Source of the DNA: Fibrobacterota bacterium
Lineage (GTDB): Bacteria; Fibrobacterota; Fibrobacteria; UBA5070
Assembly: GCA_016715065.1 (NCBI GenBank)
Contig: JADKBN010000029.1
Span: 1-64,000, forward strand
DNA: 64,000 bases
Direction: 5' to 3'
Below the pieces are notes generated by a model. That model was given only the letters and a program-made list of their open reading frames with translations. It was not told the DNA's origin and did not search any database. Below, in pieces: positions 1-9,700 of this stretch. The translations under genes were made by a program, and so were the position numbers. Within the stretch, counting starts at the first letter, position 1, and every line of letters starts with the position of its first letter.

Positions 1-10
1 GGTCTTCTAC

Positions 11-70
11 TGTTGGCGAGCAGTCAAAGGGAAGCGGTAACGAGCAGTTCGGAGGGTTCAAGGAAGCGGT
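11..70 (+). repeat. Left terminal repeats of the IS21-like element
   Basis: Two copies of the terminal unit are visible, GCGAGCAGTCAAAGGGAAGC at 16-35 and a diverged copy starting ACGAGCAGTT at 40. More diverged copies with CTCAAAGGGAAGCACC occur further in, near 297-312. In IS21 elements such tandem units near the ends serve as transposase binding sites. Confidence 0.75.
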
Positions 71-139
71 CTTCCCGGTTTGAATGCCCCCTGTGCTTAC
101 CTCCGAGTTTACCGGGGACACATGGGGAATTTCATCACG

Positions 140-1785
140 ATGGACAAGAAAACCACGATCCTGACGTTGTTGCGGCAGGGCATTCCAGCGTTCGATCTGT
201 CGATTGACGCACAGCTCGCCCAAAACGGTCCAGGAGTTGAGTCGCACCCTGGGGCAAAGGAAGCATCTGCACCTGAAGTGCTCACCGGGGATCTCGCTCA
301 AAGGGAAGCACCTGGCCTTGAAGTGCTCAGCCGGGGAACCTGTCCGAGATCCTGGGGTATCGAGCAAGCCACCACACAGAGGAGGTAGCGCCCGACCCTA
401 TCCCGGTTTTGTCGACGCGCAGCGCCCTATCGAAACCTCTTTGGAGGCATCGGTGCCTATCTGAAGCGTGGTCTGGGGGCTCGTCGGATCTGGCAGGATC
501 TGACCGATCTGCACGGATTCCTGGGCGGAGAGGATTCGGTGAAGCGTCTGGTCCACAAGGTCAAGGCCAATCACCCGAAATGGTTCCAGCATCTGGATGT
601 ACTTCCCGGCGAAGAGGCCCAAATGGACTTCCTGGAGGGGCCTCGTTTGGTCTTGCGCGAGGCTTCTGGCCAAGTGGTGCGGCGTCGCACCTGGATTTTG
701 GTACTGACGCTGTCGCACAGCGCGGTGAGCTACCGGGAAGCGATCCTGGATCAGTCGGCGCGCACAGTTCTGGCTGCACTGATGCGGGGTTTCGAGAAGT
801 TTGGAGGCGTCCCCGAGCGACCCAAGATCGACAACTTCAAAGCCGCCGTCATCCAGGCGCATCGCCACGATCCCGTGCTCCATCCACTGTTCCAAGCCTG
901 GGCTGGCCATTACGGCATTCTGCTGTCGCCTTGCGATCCGGGCTGCCCTCAACCAGAAGGGGTCGCGTGGGCGCGATTGCCGGTACACGAGGATGGCTTC
1001 CTGAAGGGATTGCCGGAAATTGACTCATTGGATTCCCTGAACGAACGGCTTCGCATCTGGGGAGGCCCGCACCGCGCACCAGCGCATCCATGGACGCCAC
1101 AAGCGGCAGGTCCTGGAGGTATTTCCAAAGTGAGGAGGCGCCTGCACTGCAACCATTCCGGCTCCCCGTTCCATCTGTTCGAGATGGGACGACGCAAGGT
1201 CAGTGTGCAAGGAACCGTGGAGGTGGATTCCTGCCACTACGAGGTGAGCCATCTCTTGATCGGACAAATCGTGTCTGTACAGTACGACGCACGCGAGGTG
1301 CGTGTCTATCGCCTCCACGGAGTCGGGTCCCAAGTTCGAGATCCGCCACGACCGCAGCCTGCACAAAGGGCATCTGGTCCGAAAGGAAGGGGCGCATCCG
1401 GCGTGGATGGATCGAACGCGCAACGAACGCGAAGCCTGGTACCTCCGTGGCGCATCCAAGGTCGGGCCGCACTGCAACGCCTTGGTGGAAAGCATCCTGT
1501 CCGACGACCGAGGCAGACATCCGCGTACGCACCGGGCGTCCTGGGCATTCGCGATCTGGAAAGGGCGCTTTGGCTCGAGATCCTGGAAACGGCATGCTCG
1601 AAGATGACTCCTGCCCCCGAGGCAAGCTGGCATCGCCTCCGGGAGCTGTGAGCTGCAGGCGCAACGACGCAAGGACACGGCCGACTCATCGCTCAAGCCG
1701 ATTCGACGATGACAGCTCTGTTATCCGATCCATGGACGAGTACCAGGAGATGATCGACGCATTGATGGGCGAGGTGGGCCAATGA
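140..1785 (+). pseudogene. istA: IS21-family transposase IstA, frameshifted
   Basis: The gene starts at ATG 140 with the typical IstA N-terminus (MDKKTTILTLLRQGIP), which should lead into the helix-turn-helix, but the frame is soon lost. The DDE integrase core is readable in another frame from about 410 (AYLKRGLGARRIWQDL) through 539-1000 (blocks HPKWFQHL, GEEAQMDF, KIDNFKAA). The frame is lost again after about 950. The C-terminus ends at the TGA at 1783-1785, overlapping the ATG of istB. At least three frameshifts are needed, so no intact transposase can be made. Confidence 0.85.
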
Positions 1786-2555
1786 AGACCAGCATCGAGA
1801 CCCTCCAACCACATCCTGCGCAGCCTCCGCATGGGCGGCATGGCCGAGAGCCTGCCCATGCGGATCATGCTAGCGCGCAAGGGCGAAACCGATCATCTGC
1901 AGTTTTCTGTCGAACTGGTGGAAGACGAGATGAACCGCCGCGCCGGACGACTTCAAAAACGGCGATTGAGCGCAGCAAGATCCCCTCCATGAAAACGCTG
2001 GAAGACTTCGACTGGACCTTCAACCACGCGTCCCGCGCCGCCTGATCCAGGGGCTGTCCTCCGGACAGTTCGTACACACAAAACGGACGTGCCATTTGTC
2101 GGACCTCCCCGGCGTGGGGAAAACCCATCTGTGTTGCGCCTGGCTGAGCCAGCCGTCGCAGCCGGATGGAAAACGCTTTGGAAAAACGCCTTCGATCTGG
2201 CCGACGATCTGGTGCGCGGAAAGCCAACAGACGGCGCGAACTGATCGCCCAACTTGTTGCACCACAGCTTTTGATCCTGGACGAATTCGGAATGAAGTCG
2301 CTGCGGGGCACCGATACGGAAGATATTCTGGAAGTCATCCACAGGCGCCACGGAACGACATCCACCGTGGTGGCCACCAACCGGCCTGTCGCGGACTGGG
2401 GAGCCTTCCTGGGTGACGCGACGGCGGCCAGCGCCATTCTCGACAGACTCCTCGAGTCGGCCCCAGGTCATCAACCTCAAGGGAGCAAGGTCACACAGAA
2501 CAAAAACCTCAAGATCGCAGGAGACGACTCGCTATCGGAAGCCGCAAAGGGCTAG
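1782..2555 (+). pseudogene. istB: IS21-family helper ATPase IstB, frameshifted
   Basis: The gene begins at ATG 1782, overlapping the istA stop by ATGA. The IstB signature is spread over three frames: LRSLRMGGMAESLPMRI near 1820-1870, the Walker A region (GVGKTHL) near 2110-2130, and the Walker B region (LLILDEFGMKSL) with sensor motif (VVATNRPVADW) at 2260-2400. IstB is the AAA+ partner that controls IstA target choice. As read, the sequence is a pseudogene. Confidence 0.85.
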
Positions 2556-2573
2556 TTTTGCACCCGCAGGGGT

Positions 2574-2624
2574 GCTTCCCTTTGAACTGCTCACACCTGC
2601 TTCCGTTTGAACTGCTCGCTGACA
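2574..2624 (-). repeat. Right terminal repeats of the IS21-like element
   Basis: Read on the minus strand, one unit lies at 2619-2599 (GCGAGCAGTTCAAACGGAAG plus C) and a second at 2594-2574 (GTGAGCAGTTCAAAGGGAAG plus C). They are inverted relative to the left end and match it closely. Confidence 0.78.
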
Positions 2625-3451
2625 ACGCATCCGAGACGGTTTGCAAAAATCCGATCCACGCAGGTCTAGGCTGATGAAGTCCGTCCATCAGAAGTATTCC
2701 ACGTGATGGTTCGAATGTCGCCGGAGCGAACACGCGCACGATGAAAGATCATTTCTGCATCGCCAACCACACCGTCTACTGCATGCCGCTAGCCGAAGAT
2801 CCTGCGTCCGAAGCAAACGGAACTCGCAAACCGTAAAGAACCAATGTGAGAGAAATGTCTCGCATGATCGGAGCGTCTTCGCGGCACTCACGCCGTCCGA
2901 CAAGAACCAACACCAAGCAACCTCATCAGAACAAAGGTTCACTATGGAATGGCACACTTCTAACAGCTCAGAGTTGATATCGTGCGATCAAATCCAATTC
3001 GAGTATCACATCTCGAAACCCTGCATCATGAACGGGATCGATCGAGGTGAGCTTCCTTGTCCTGTCTGCGTCACAGCTCGTGGTCCAATTTGGGAACGCG
3101 CAGCGATAGACAAGTGGATCCAACCAGCGAGTGAATCGGCTGAACCAAAATATGGCGAGGCTCTGTGTCGCAATTTTCAAATCGCCATCGAGTCAGAATC
3201 CGTCGCACGAACGATTTGTTAAACATTGTTCAAAAAACGCAAATTTTTGTTTGCATTTCGTACAAGGCACACTCGTCCCATTACCCATAACATACCAAAT
3301 AACGATTGCTTTCGCAAAAATCATACGCAAAGGCCGTTTATGTTTGGATGAATTCTCGTCCAGACAAATACTGACGTGCCTTCATTCAGCGCGATTGCAA
3401 AATGGATACAACACCGACGGACACCGCCATTCACGGCTTTGCAGAGCCGCT
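2625..3451. other. Gene-poor stretch between the IS remnant and the lipoprotein genes
   Basis: About 830 bp with no reading frame showing a recognisable domain, a credible ribosome-binding site or a signal peptide. The longest frame, 2944-3222 on the plus strand, has no family resemblance. The part from about 3220 to 3360 is AT-rich compared with the rest of the window and may hold the 3' end of the minus-strand transcript coming from 3452. Confidence 0.6.
3231..3254 (-). terminator. Possible weak intrinsic terminator
   Basis: On the minus strand, GCAAACAAAAATTTGC (3254-3239) can form a short AT-rich hairpin followed by GTTTTTTG. It lies about 200 bp past the stop of the lipoprotein gene ending at 3452. 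The stem is weak, so this is only a candidate. Confidence 0.35.
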
Positions 3452-4495
3452 TCAGTTTTCCAAACAACGAACGGAGTACCAGTTCCATCTCTGGCCACTC
3501 GCCTCCTCGAAGTAGTTAGACGTTCCAGACAGGCTCCGGATCTTCGGAAGGTATCCCCATCGTGTGCTCGTTGCAAAACCGGTTCTTGCTCCGACAGACC
3601 TGAAGGATGGATTGCCTTCGCCAGCAGGCAAGACACGAAAGCCGTAAACATCTGAGCCGTTTTGTCCGCTTGGCCAACCAACTGAAGCCTTCAAGAAAGT
3701 CAGCGGTGGCCAACGCTGTTCCTGGTAGACAGTGTTGGAAAGGGTCGCCCACTCCGCATCGGATGGAATGTGCCACCCACCCGGACAGATCCCTTGATCA
3801 CCTTGGGGAAGGATCGTGTCGTAACCGACTGTCCCCATGGCACTCATCCATGTATAGAGCCGACCATACTTCGCAGCACTGTCCAAGGAATTCTGGTAGG
3901 CGTAGCTTCCATAGGTGACGTAGTTCAAGTTCTGCGCCATCCAATGCTGACTTCCAATCCAAACCGTCTTGTAGACCTGCTGGTCTCGTGGATCCACCAA
4001 CTGCCCGTAAGAAACAGATGCCCACGGAACACCATAATCCGAAGCTGGAGGAGGAACGAACTTCTTCCAGATCAACCGCAACGAATACACGAGGACGCTG
4101 TTCATGTTCGTCACCTTGATCGTGACGAGCGTTCCGGTATCGGATAGCGCGAACCAATTGTTGCAAGAAATTTCGTCGCAAGTGACTCTGGCCCATTCCG
4201 AAGTTGGGACCGCGTTGATCGCCACCTGTGCGAACGCATGCGAGATGGAGTCGGAGACATAGTTCACGACACCAGGCTTCAACTCGATGCTGTACGCGCC
4301 TTCACCGAAACGCAACACCCGCAAGGTCGTGTCGTGCGAACTCGCAGGAGGATCTTCTGCATCCTCATCGAAACCATCGCAGGAAAGCAGACACAACATC
4401 AAGAGCACGCAAACAACACCAAAGAGACGGTTGGTAAACCGACTCTTCAAGAGAACCTTCGCGGCCTCCGCATGAGCCGGTTTATCAAGTCTCAT
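3452..4495 (-). CDS. Lipoprotein with Fibrobacter succinogenes major paralogous domain
   Basis: 347 aa from ATG 4495, which overlaps the stop of the upstream gene by ATGA. The N-terminus has a hydrophobic stretch ending in a lipobox (LCLLSC, Cys39), so the product should be a lipid-anchored surface or periplasmic protein. A TTG at codon 16 would give a more usual signal-peptide length and is an alternative start. Residues ~70-155 form a possible beta-sandwich. Residues ~160-347 match the Fib_succ_major paralogous domain: VYKTVWIG, HWMAQNLNY, YGRLYTW, CPGGWHIPS, YGFRVLPAG and a C-terminal YSVRC block. The molecular role of this domain is not known. It marks the window as Fibrobacterota-like. 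Confidence 0.85.
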   Translation of the reverse strand: MRLDKPAHAEAAKVLLKSRFTNRLFGVVCVLLMLCLLSCDGFDEDAEDPPASSHDTTLRVLRFGEGAYSIELKPGVVNYVSDSISHAFAQVAINAVPTSEWARVTCDEISCNNWFALSDTGTLVTIKVTNMNSVLVYSLRLIWKKFVPPPASDYGVPWASVSYGQLVDPRDQQVYKTVWIGSQHWMAQNLNYVTYGSYAYQNSLDSAAKYGRLYTWMSAMGTVGYDTILPQGDQGICPGGWHIPSDAEWATLSNTVYQEQRWPPLTFLKASVGWPSGQNGSDVYGFRVLPAGEGNPSFRSVGARTGFATSTRWGYLPKIRSLSGTSNYFEEASGQRWNWYSVRCLEN

Positions 4496-4968
4496 TGAAC
4501 ACGGACACAGGTAACAATTTCTAACTCACTATACAGCGAAAGAGTCGAAGTGGTCGCCACATACTTCACATGCACGATTCCATCCGGACTCTTCGTTCGC
4601 CACGTTTTCCCAGTGTCCTTTGATGTGAAGGATTCCGCATTGTTAAGGATGAGGGCGTCCGCCCCGTTCGCGATCCATGTTCCCGAAAACTTGTACAAGA
4701 GTTTCAGTGAGCCGCTCTGATACAACGTGTCGAATTGGATCATGCTTCCATCTGCACCATAGGTAACCAGCATATGTGATTCAGTCGGATCACCTGCACC
4801 ACCACCAGCAGACGGGCGAATGGCAAACCACTTCCCGACTATGCTGGCACTGGGTGTCCCACCAGCCTGCTCTGGAGAAGCAACCCCAGCATCGCCGGAA
4901 GAAGACTTGTCACAGCTCCAAAGGGCCAATACCGAAAGCCAAGCAGCGAGTAGGTAAGGTGTTTTCAT
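4492..4968 (-). CDS. Small lipoprotein, lipocalin-like
   Basis: 158 aa with a lipoprotein signal peptide and lipobox (LALWSC, Cys19), then a Ser/Gly/Pro-rich linker and a probable beta-barrel beginning with IVGKW. This IVGxW opening and the later FSGTWIANGADAL segment resemble small lipocalin-like lipoproteins. A DTGKTWRTKSPDG block is shared in form with the 5074-5538 protein, so the two are probably paralogues. The stop overlaps the next gene's ATG (ATGA), making a two-gene unit with the Fib_succ_major lipoprotein. Function unknown. Confidence 0.75.
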   Translation of the reverse strand: MKTPYLLAAWLSVLALWSCDKSSSGDAGVASPEQAGGTPSASIVGKWFAIRPSAGGGAGDPTESHMLVTYGADGSMIQFDTLYQSGSLKLLYKFSGTWIANGADALILNNAESFTSKDTGKTWRTKSPDGIVHVKYVATTSTLSLYSELEIVTCVRVQ

Positions 4969-5028
4969 TGAAGTGAATCCGAATTTTGTATGGTTCCGCG
5001 CACTGGGAGCTTAAATCTAGAGCAATTC

Positions 5029-5055
5029 AAAAAAAAGCCCCGCACCCGGCGAGGC
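5029..5055 (-). terminator. Intrinsic terminator after the 5074-5538 gene
   Basis: On the minus strand a GC-rich stem, GCCTCGC/GCGGGGC with one T-G wobble and loop CGGGT (5055-5037), is followed directly by eight Ts (5036-5029). It lies about 20 bp past the stop at 5074. It separates this lipoprotein from the next two. Confidence 0.78.
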
Positions 5056-5073
5056 ATTCAAATCAATTAGAAC

Positions 5074-5538
5074 TCAATTTTTCCTTACGAAATATTCATA
5101 GACATCACTTCCACTTTCATCGTCTTCGAGGGTAAGGATCAGCTGATTTCCTGTTATCTGATATGGCCGATAGAATGTCCCCGGAGGATCGGATGTCCAG
5201 GTCTTTCCGCTATCAAAACTCGTGGTGAACCCATTTGAGACAATCTTGAGGGTATCACGAAATGCACTCCAGGTTCCGCTATCACGATAGAAGTAAGATT
5301 TCTCGTCTAGCGGAGGAATCTGCGTTTTCAAGTAACTACCATCAGCCCGGAAGGTGTAGACCGTATTGGAAGACTTGATCTGGCCGCTTCTTTGGGTCTT
5401 TATCCATTGTCCCACAATACCAGATGGCTCCGCTGTGGCAGTGCCAGGCTGTCCACCGGATGCGGTCGAGCTTTCAGAATCACAACCGACAAACATGCCA
5501 ACCACACAGAAAGCTGCTATGGCAAACAATTTTCGCAT
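5074..5538 (-). CDS. Small lipoprotein, lipocalin-like, paralogue of the 4492-4968 protein
   Basis: 154 aa. The start at ATG 5538 is chosen because an AAAGGAGAG ribosome-binding site lies just upstream; an in-frame ATG at 5574 would precede it. The signal peptide ends in a lipobox (GMFVGC). The mature part opens with GIVGQW and holds a GFTTSFDSGKTW block matching DTGKTW in the neighbouring lipoprotein. Function unknown. It follows the immunity candidate by about 90 bp and has its own terminator, so it may be transcribed separately. Confidence 0.75.
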   Translation of the reverse strand: MRKLFAIAAFCVVGMFVGCDSESSTASGGQPGTATAEPSGIVGQWIKTQRSGQIKSSNTVYTFRADGSYLKTQIPPLDEKSYFYRDSGTWSAFRDTLKIVSNGFTTSFDSGKTWTSDPPGTFYRPYQITGNQLILTLEDDESGSDVYEYFVRKN

Positions 5539-5630
5539 TTTCTCTCCTTTGTTGAACAGTGAATCTAATAGCACCTAATGTTCCGTTCAACGGTAATTGC
5601 GAAACACCGCAACACCGTTAACAGGGGTCA

Positions 5631-6002
5631 TTAGGGGATGTTAACCTTTTTCATCAGAGGAATCCCCGTTGTTTTCTCCAAAGACGCACCTTGAAGCCCT
5701 AAAAGCCTTACGAATTCACCAATTTTAAACCCGCTTAGAGAATCGAAAAACTGATCGAGATACGCCAACTGCGATTTGACATCAGGAATCACACACTTCG
5801 AATCGACAAGCTTTGCAAACAGATCTGCAGTCGAAACATCTCTCCCCACATACACAACCATTCCTTTTTCGAATATCTTTTTTGAGTGAAGCCCAAACAA
5901 TCGAATCTCACCTTCCAGGCAAATCGGAACCAAAAAGTCTGATTGAGATAACTTTCCGGCTTTCTCATTAAAGGCGGTAACGAGTTTCCGAATGGATTTC
6001 AT
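5631..6002 (-). CDS. Candidate immunity protein for the Rhs HNH toxin
   Basis: 123 aa. Start taken at ATG 6002 (GGAG at 6012-6009), immediately after the TAG stop of the toxin at 6005. The ATG at 6014 overlapping the toxin end is the alternative. No signal peptide or membrane segment is seen, so it should be cytoplasmic. The sequence is not recognised as a known immunity family. The role is inferred from position: a small soluble protein directly behind the variable C-terminal tip of an Rhs protein is normally its cognate antidote. Codon use is more AT-rich than in the core genes. Confidence 0.6.
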   Translation of the reverse strand: MKSIRKLVTAFNEKAGKLSQSDFLVPICLEGEIRLFGLHSKKIFEKGMVVYVGRDVSTADLFAKLVDSKCVIPDVKSQLAYLDQFFDSLSGFKIGEFVRLLGLQGASLEKTTGIPLMKKVNIP

Positions 6003-6004
6003 TC

Positions 6005-6759
6005 CTATCTCCATGGATGGTGGATTTGATGATGAAGCACATGAAGATCTATAGCCTGTAGCTGCATATTTGATGTAGCATCTGCGCCGCCAACGGACAA
6101 AGGTACAATATGATGAACCTCATATCCAGGCGGAAGACGACCAGCCTTGAGCCATTGTATTTGCCAGGAAGGAGTCCTTGTATCTGCCGCAAGAGAGCGC
6201 AAGAATTGCGCACGGACTCCCGCACTTCGCGCAACTCCGAATGATATATTATTCGCTTCCTTGTACGCCCCCCATGCCATCCCAGCTTCAGCTCGCGACG
6301 CAAATTGCCCCTTTGTTCCAGATTGAAACGCATTCCAGCTTTTATAGCCTACTGATGCAGCATCTCCAGCCCAAAGCGATGCAAACTTTGATGCAGCCAG
6401 TCCGAAAAGTGGTTCCGAAAATTTAGCAAATGCAAATTTCGAATTTGCACTAGCCCAATATTTCAATGCTGTCGAGCGATCACTTTCAGATGCATAACTT
6501 GCCATATTCCAAAAATCAGACGGAATACCAAACAATAAGTTATTTGAAATGGATTCTTCAAATTCCGGCCTTGCACGTGGAATCGTAGGCCCACTATAAG
6601 CCCTAAAATCATTCGTCGTTTCAACCAGCCGTGTTGAGTTGCCCGCATCCGAAGAGCCACTGCTTGTGGACAATTGTAGTCCTGACTGATTCCACCACCC
6701 CTTCTGATCTTCGTAGCAGGTGCCCGAAGTTGGACCGTTCCGTCCACCTTCTCCAACCC
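6005..6759 (-). CDS. C-terminal HNH-nuclease toxin domain of the Rhs protein (frame shifted from the Rhs core)
   Basis: About 250 codons, readable from the DPWG boundary of the Rhs core to the TAG at 6005. The last ~50 residues form an HNH-type nuclease: PPGYEVHHIVPLSVGG, then SNMQL and a His-rich end (HVLHHQIHHPW). The middle part (residues ~60-190) is alanine-rich and not recognised. It follows the Rhs core in one protein in comparable systems, but here it is displaced by a frameshift near the C tract 6757-6760. If the shift is real it separates toxin from wrapper; if it is a sequencing error the two form one protein. HNH toxins of this kind cut DNA or RNA in rival cells. Confidence 0.75.
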
Positions 6760-9700
6760 CACGGATCCACGCCTGAGAGCGGGTCGGCGCCGACGTAGCT
6801 GTAGGGGTTATTGAACTGTCCCATTGGGTCATGGGTAAGGAAGCCACCCATCTCAGGATCATAGAGGCGATAACCGAAGACACCTGCTTGAAGGTCTGGA
6901 TCCCATTCACGACCACCGAAACGGAACTCGGTTTCTCGGCTTCCTTGATAATCTTCCAAGTTTCCAAAGGGATCATGCGCATAGGTCGCCACCACTTTGC
7001 CAGAATCATCCAGCAAGAACTCTGGCGTACCAACTGGATCGTTCACTTGGTACGTCAAACGCCAAGCTCCCGTGCTATCCCTCTTCGCTTCCGCCGTTGC
7101 GTTCAACCCGAGCACAACACGATAACGCCAAGCGCTGTCGCCCGACGTGCTGTCGGCGACCACATCTGGCCCATCCCAAACACTGCGACGTTCTTGTGTC
7201 CAAACCGTATCGGAGCCGTTTGGAGTTCCACGGTACTTTCCGACTCGCAGGCCGTGGTCGCCATACGCGAAACCAAATTGATCCGTGGTCTTCGTGGTTG
7301 TTCCGCTTGCTGCCTGCATTCTTGTGAATCGCTCCAACTCTTCCGCGCCATTCCAGCGGTACTGCCGCAACTCACGCGTTGTGGTGTCGCTCAGCGCAGA
7401 CACCCACTTGCGGTAACCCAACCGTCCAGCCCAATCGTATCCCCAATCCGATTTCCCGTCTTGAGCACCTACGCTTGTGGCGACTCGACCCGTCGATCCG
7501 ACTTGCGTCCAATCCGTGCGCCCATAGTCGTGGGCAAATCTTGTCATGCTCCCGTTGTCGTCCCACGAGTACGTCAGGTTGGAGGTTCCAGCTTGGTTTC
7601 CTGTTCCGTAACGAACCGCATTCAAACGATCCAACGCGTCGTATCCGAAATCCACACGCTGGCCATCCATCCGCGAGCGCTCCACCAAGCGAGCTGCGTT
7701 GTCATAGTGATCGCGACGATTGCCAAAGATCTGACCAGCTTTGCCAACCACCTGTTCGCTCGTCAACATCCCACGCGAGGAATCGTAGGCAAACTTCTGC
7801 CCCACCCCGTTACCCAATCGGATGCTATCCAACGCGCCGGTTTTGCGATACAACAGGGTGTCTACCACACTGCGGGCAACGCCCTTGGGATCAACAAATC
7901 GAACCTTGCCCAATCGATCCAACGCATCCCAGACATACTCGATCCGTGCACCACGCGGGAGGCGCTGCAACTTGGGCCGGCCATCCGCAAGATATTCCCA
8001 GCCCAAAGTATCGCTGGGATTTTGGCTGGATTTGATGCCTTCGAAAATCCCAGCTTGCAGCGCCTTCTGCGTTAGAGCTCCCCGGACATCGTACTGAAGA
8101 GCGGAAACCGCACCGGTTCCACGACGAACCCCCAGAAGCATCCCTTTGTCCGTAACGCTTCCGTTGGCGTCATAGATCAACGTTTGGCTCATGCGTGGAT
8201 CGTTGTCCACTGTTGCGGACACCAAGCGGCCTAAGCCATCGTACACCAGACTGGAACTGTCTCCGCCATCCCCAAACCGCCCGGTTCCACTCCCTGTCCT
8301 TGAACTGCGAAGAAGACTCCCGGACCAATCGTAAGCGGAACGCGTCTTGAATTGATCGGAGTTCACGCTGTATTGGAGTTGGTTGGTCAGCGTGTATTCG
8401 TAGTGAGTCGTATCGCCACCCGGCGCCTGACTCCACACAAGATTTCCAAGGTTATCGTACTTGCTCTTGGTCTCCAAGCTGCGTGTCCCATCGAGTTGGC
8501 GGATCGTCCGAAGAGGACGCCCCATCACATCGAACCACGTGGTGGTTTTCCGGCCCATAGGATCGATCGCGACAGCCGTGCGTTCGAAGTCGTCGTATTC
8601 GGTTTCCCAGATATCCAGCAGCCCGCTACCGCGCTCCACCACCGTTCTGATCACACGCCCTTGAGCGTCATATTGGGATCGAACAATTCGACCCTCCGCA
8701 TCTTGGGACCAACTTGGCCCGTGCACTTGGAACCCTTGGTAGGCAATCACGCTATCGCGACCACCCACACCAACGCTCCCAGAGATGATCGGCCAACCCA
8801 AACCGTTCACGCCTTGGATGTCTTTCGTTCCGCTCTCTCGGTCTTGCTCTGTCCAAACAATTCCTTTGGCATCCTGGACATCACTGTAACGAGTCGCCAC
8901 CCATTTGCCACCTGGGCTGCGACTCTGCACCACCCGCCCCAAATCGTCGTATCGAATTTCCGACGTGTCTCCTCGAGGGCCAATGCTGCGGATGGGTCGT
9001 CCACGGGAGTCGTATTGCATCGACTGGACAAAATCCGCCGTCCCTGCCGCTGTCACGGAACTTGGATCTTTCCCTGGAAGACCGAAGGTATCGGACTTTG
9101 GCTCCGTGAAGAATCCTTTCCACGCGTGGGTGCGAACAGGAACACCAATGGTTGGATCCAGATCAACCCGACTGTAGCGATACCTCAGCTGTGAACCGAC
9201 ACTATCGGTATATGCGCGAGTGCCCGTTGGAATGAAGGGCCACTTGGAGTCGCCGTATTCATAACGCACTCCAGGCAACGGACCATTTCGCCAAGCGTCA
9301 ACCCGGACGGGACGCAACAAGCTGTCATAGATGGTCTGGCTACCCACCATGCCACAACCTTTGGTTGGGTCAGGATTTTTTCGAGCAACAACAGAAAGCG
9401 CAGGTAGGTAGGCGTACTTCCCATATGGATTGAAGTTTGGATTTCGCTTGGGGAAGGTCACCAACACGGAATCATCCTGCGCAGACCAGCGTGTGCTATC
9501 CGCTGTGATGCGAGTAACCAGAGAAGCAGAAAACTCTCGGAGTGCATCAATTTTCAACTTTGCATCCATGTAGCTCAACTGAGCAGGCGAGTGAGTACAC
9601 GACATTTGCTGACTCGCTGAGTCCCGTGCTCTTAGACAAGCCAAATCCGTCTCAAAGGACAGCAACGTATCGCGCCAACTCCGCAAGGAGTCGCGGCGCA

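Larger units (their letters stand above)
11..2624 (+). mobile_element. Degenerate IS21-family insertion sequence
   Basis: The element is bounded by TG at 11-12 and CA at 2623-2624. Its ends are inverted repeats built from about 20-bp units (GAGCAGTTCAAAGGGAAGC type), and it holds an istA-like gene followed by an istB-like gene overlapping by ATGA. This two-gene order, the multi-copy terminal repeats and the TG/CA ends are typical of the IS21 family. The length, 2,614 bp, is normal. Both genes carry several frameshifts, and the flanks (1-10 and 2625-2634) show no obvious target duplication. The copy therefore looks old and inactive, or damaged by sequencing errors. Confidence 0.85.

Noticed and set aside
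1..2634. Target-site duplication flanking the IS21-like element
   Set aside because: The bases next to both ends (CTTCTAC and ACGCATC) do not match, so no duplication can be claimed.
2944..3222. A 92-codon plus-strand frame in the gene-poor stretch
   Set aside because: No ribosome-binding site, no recognisable motif, and composition like its non-coding surroundings.
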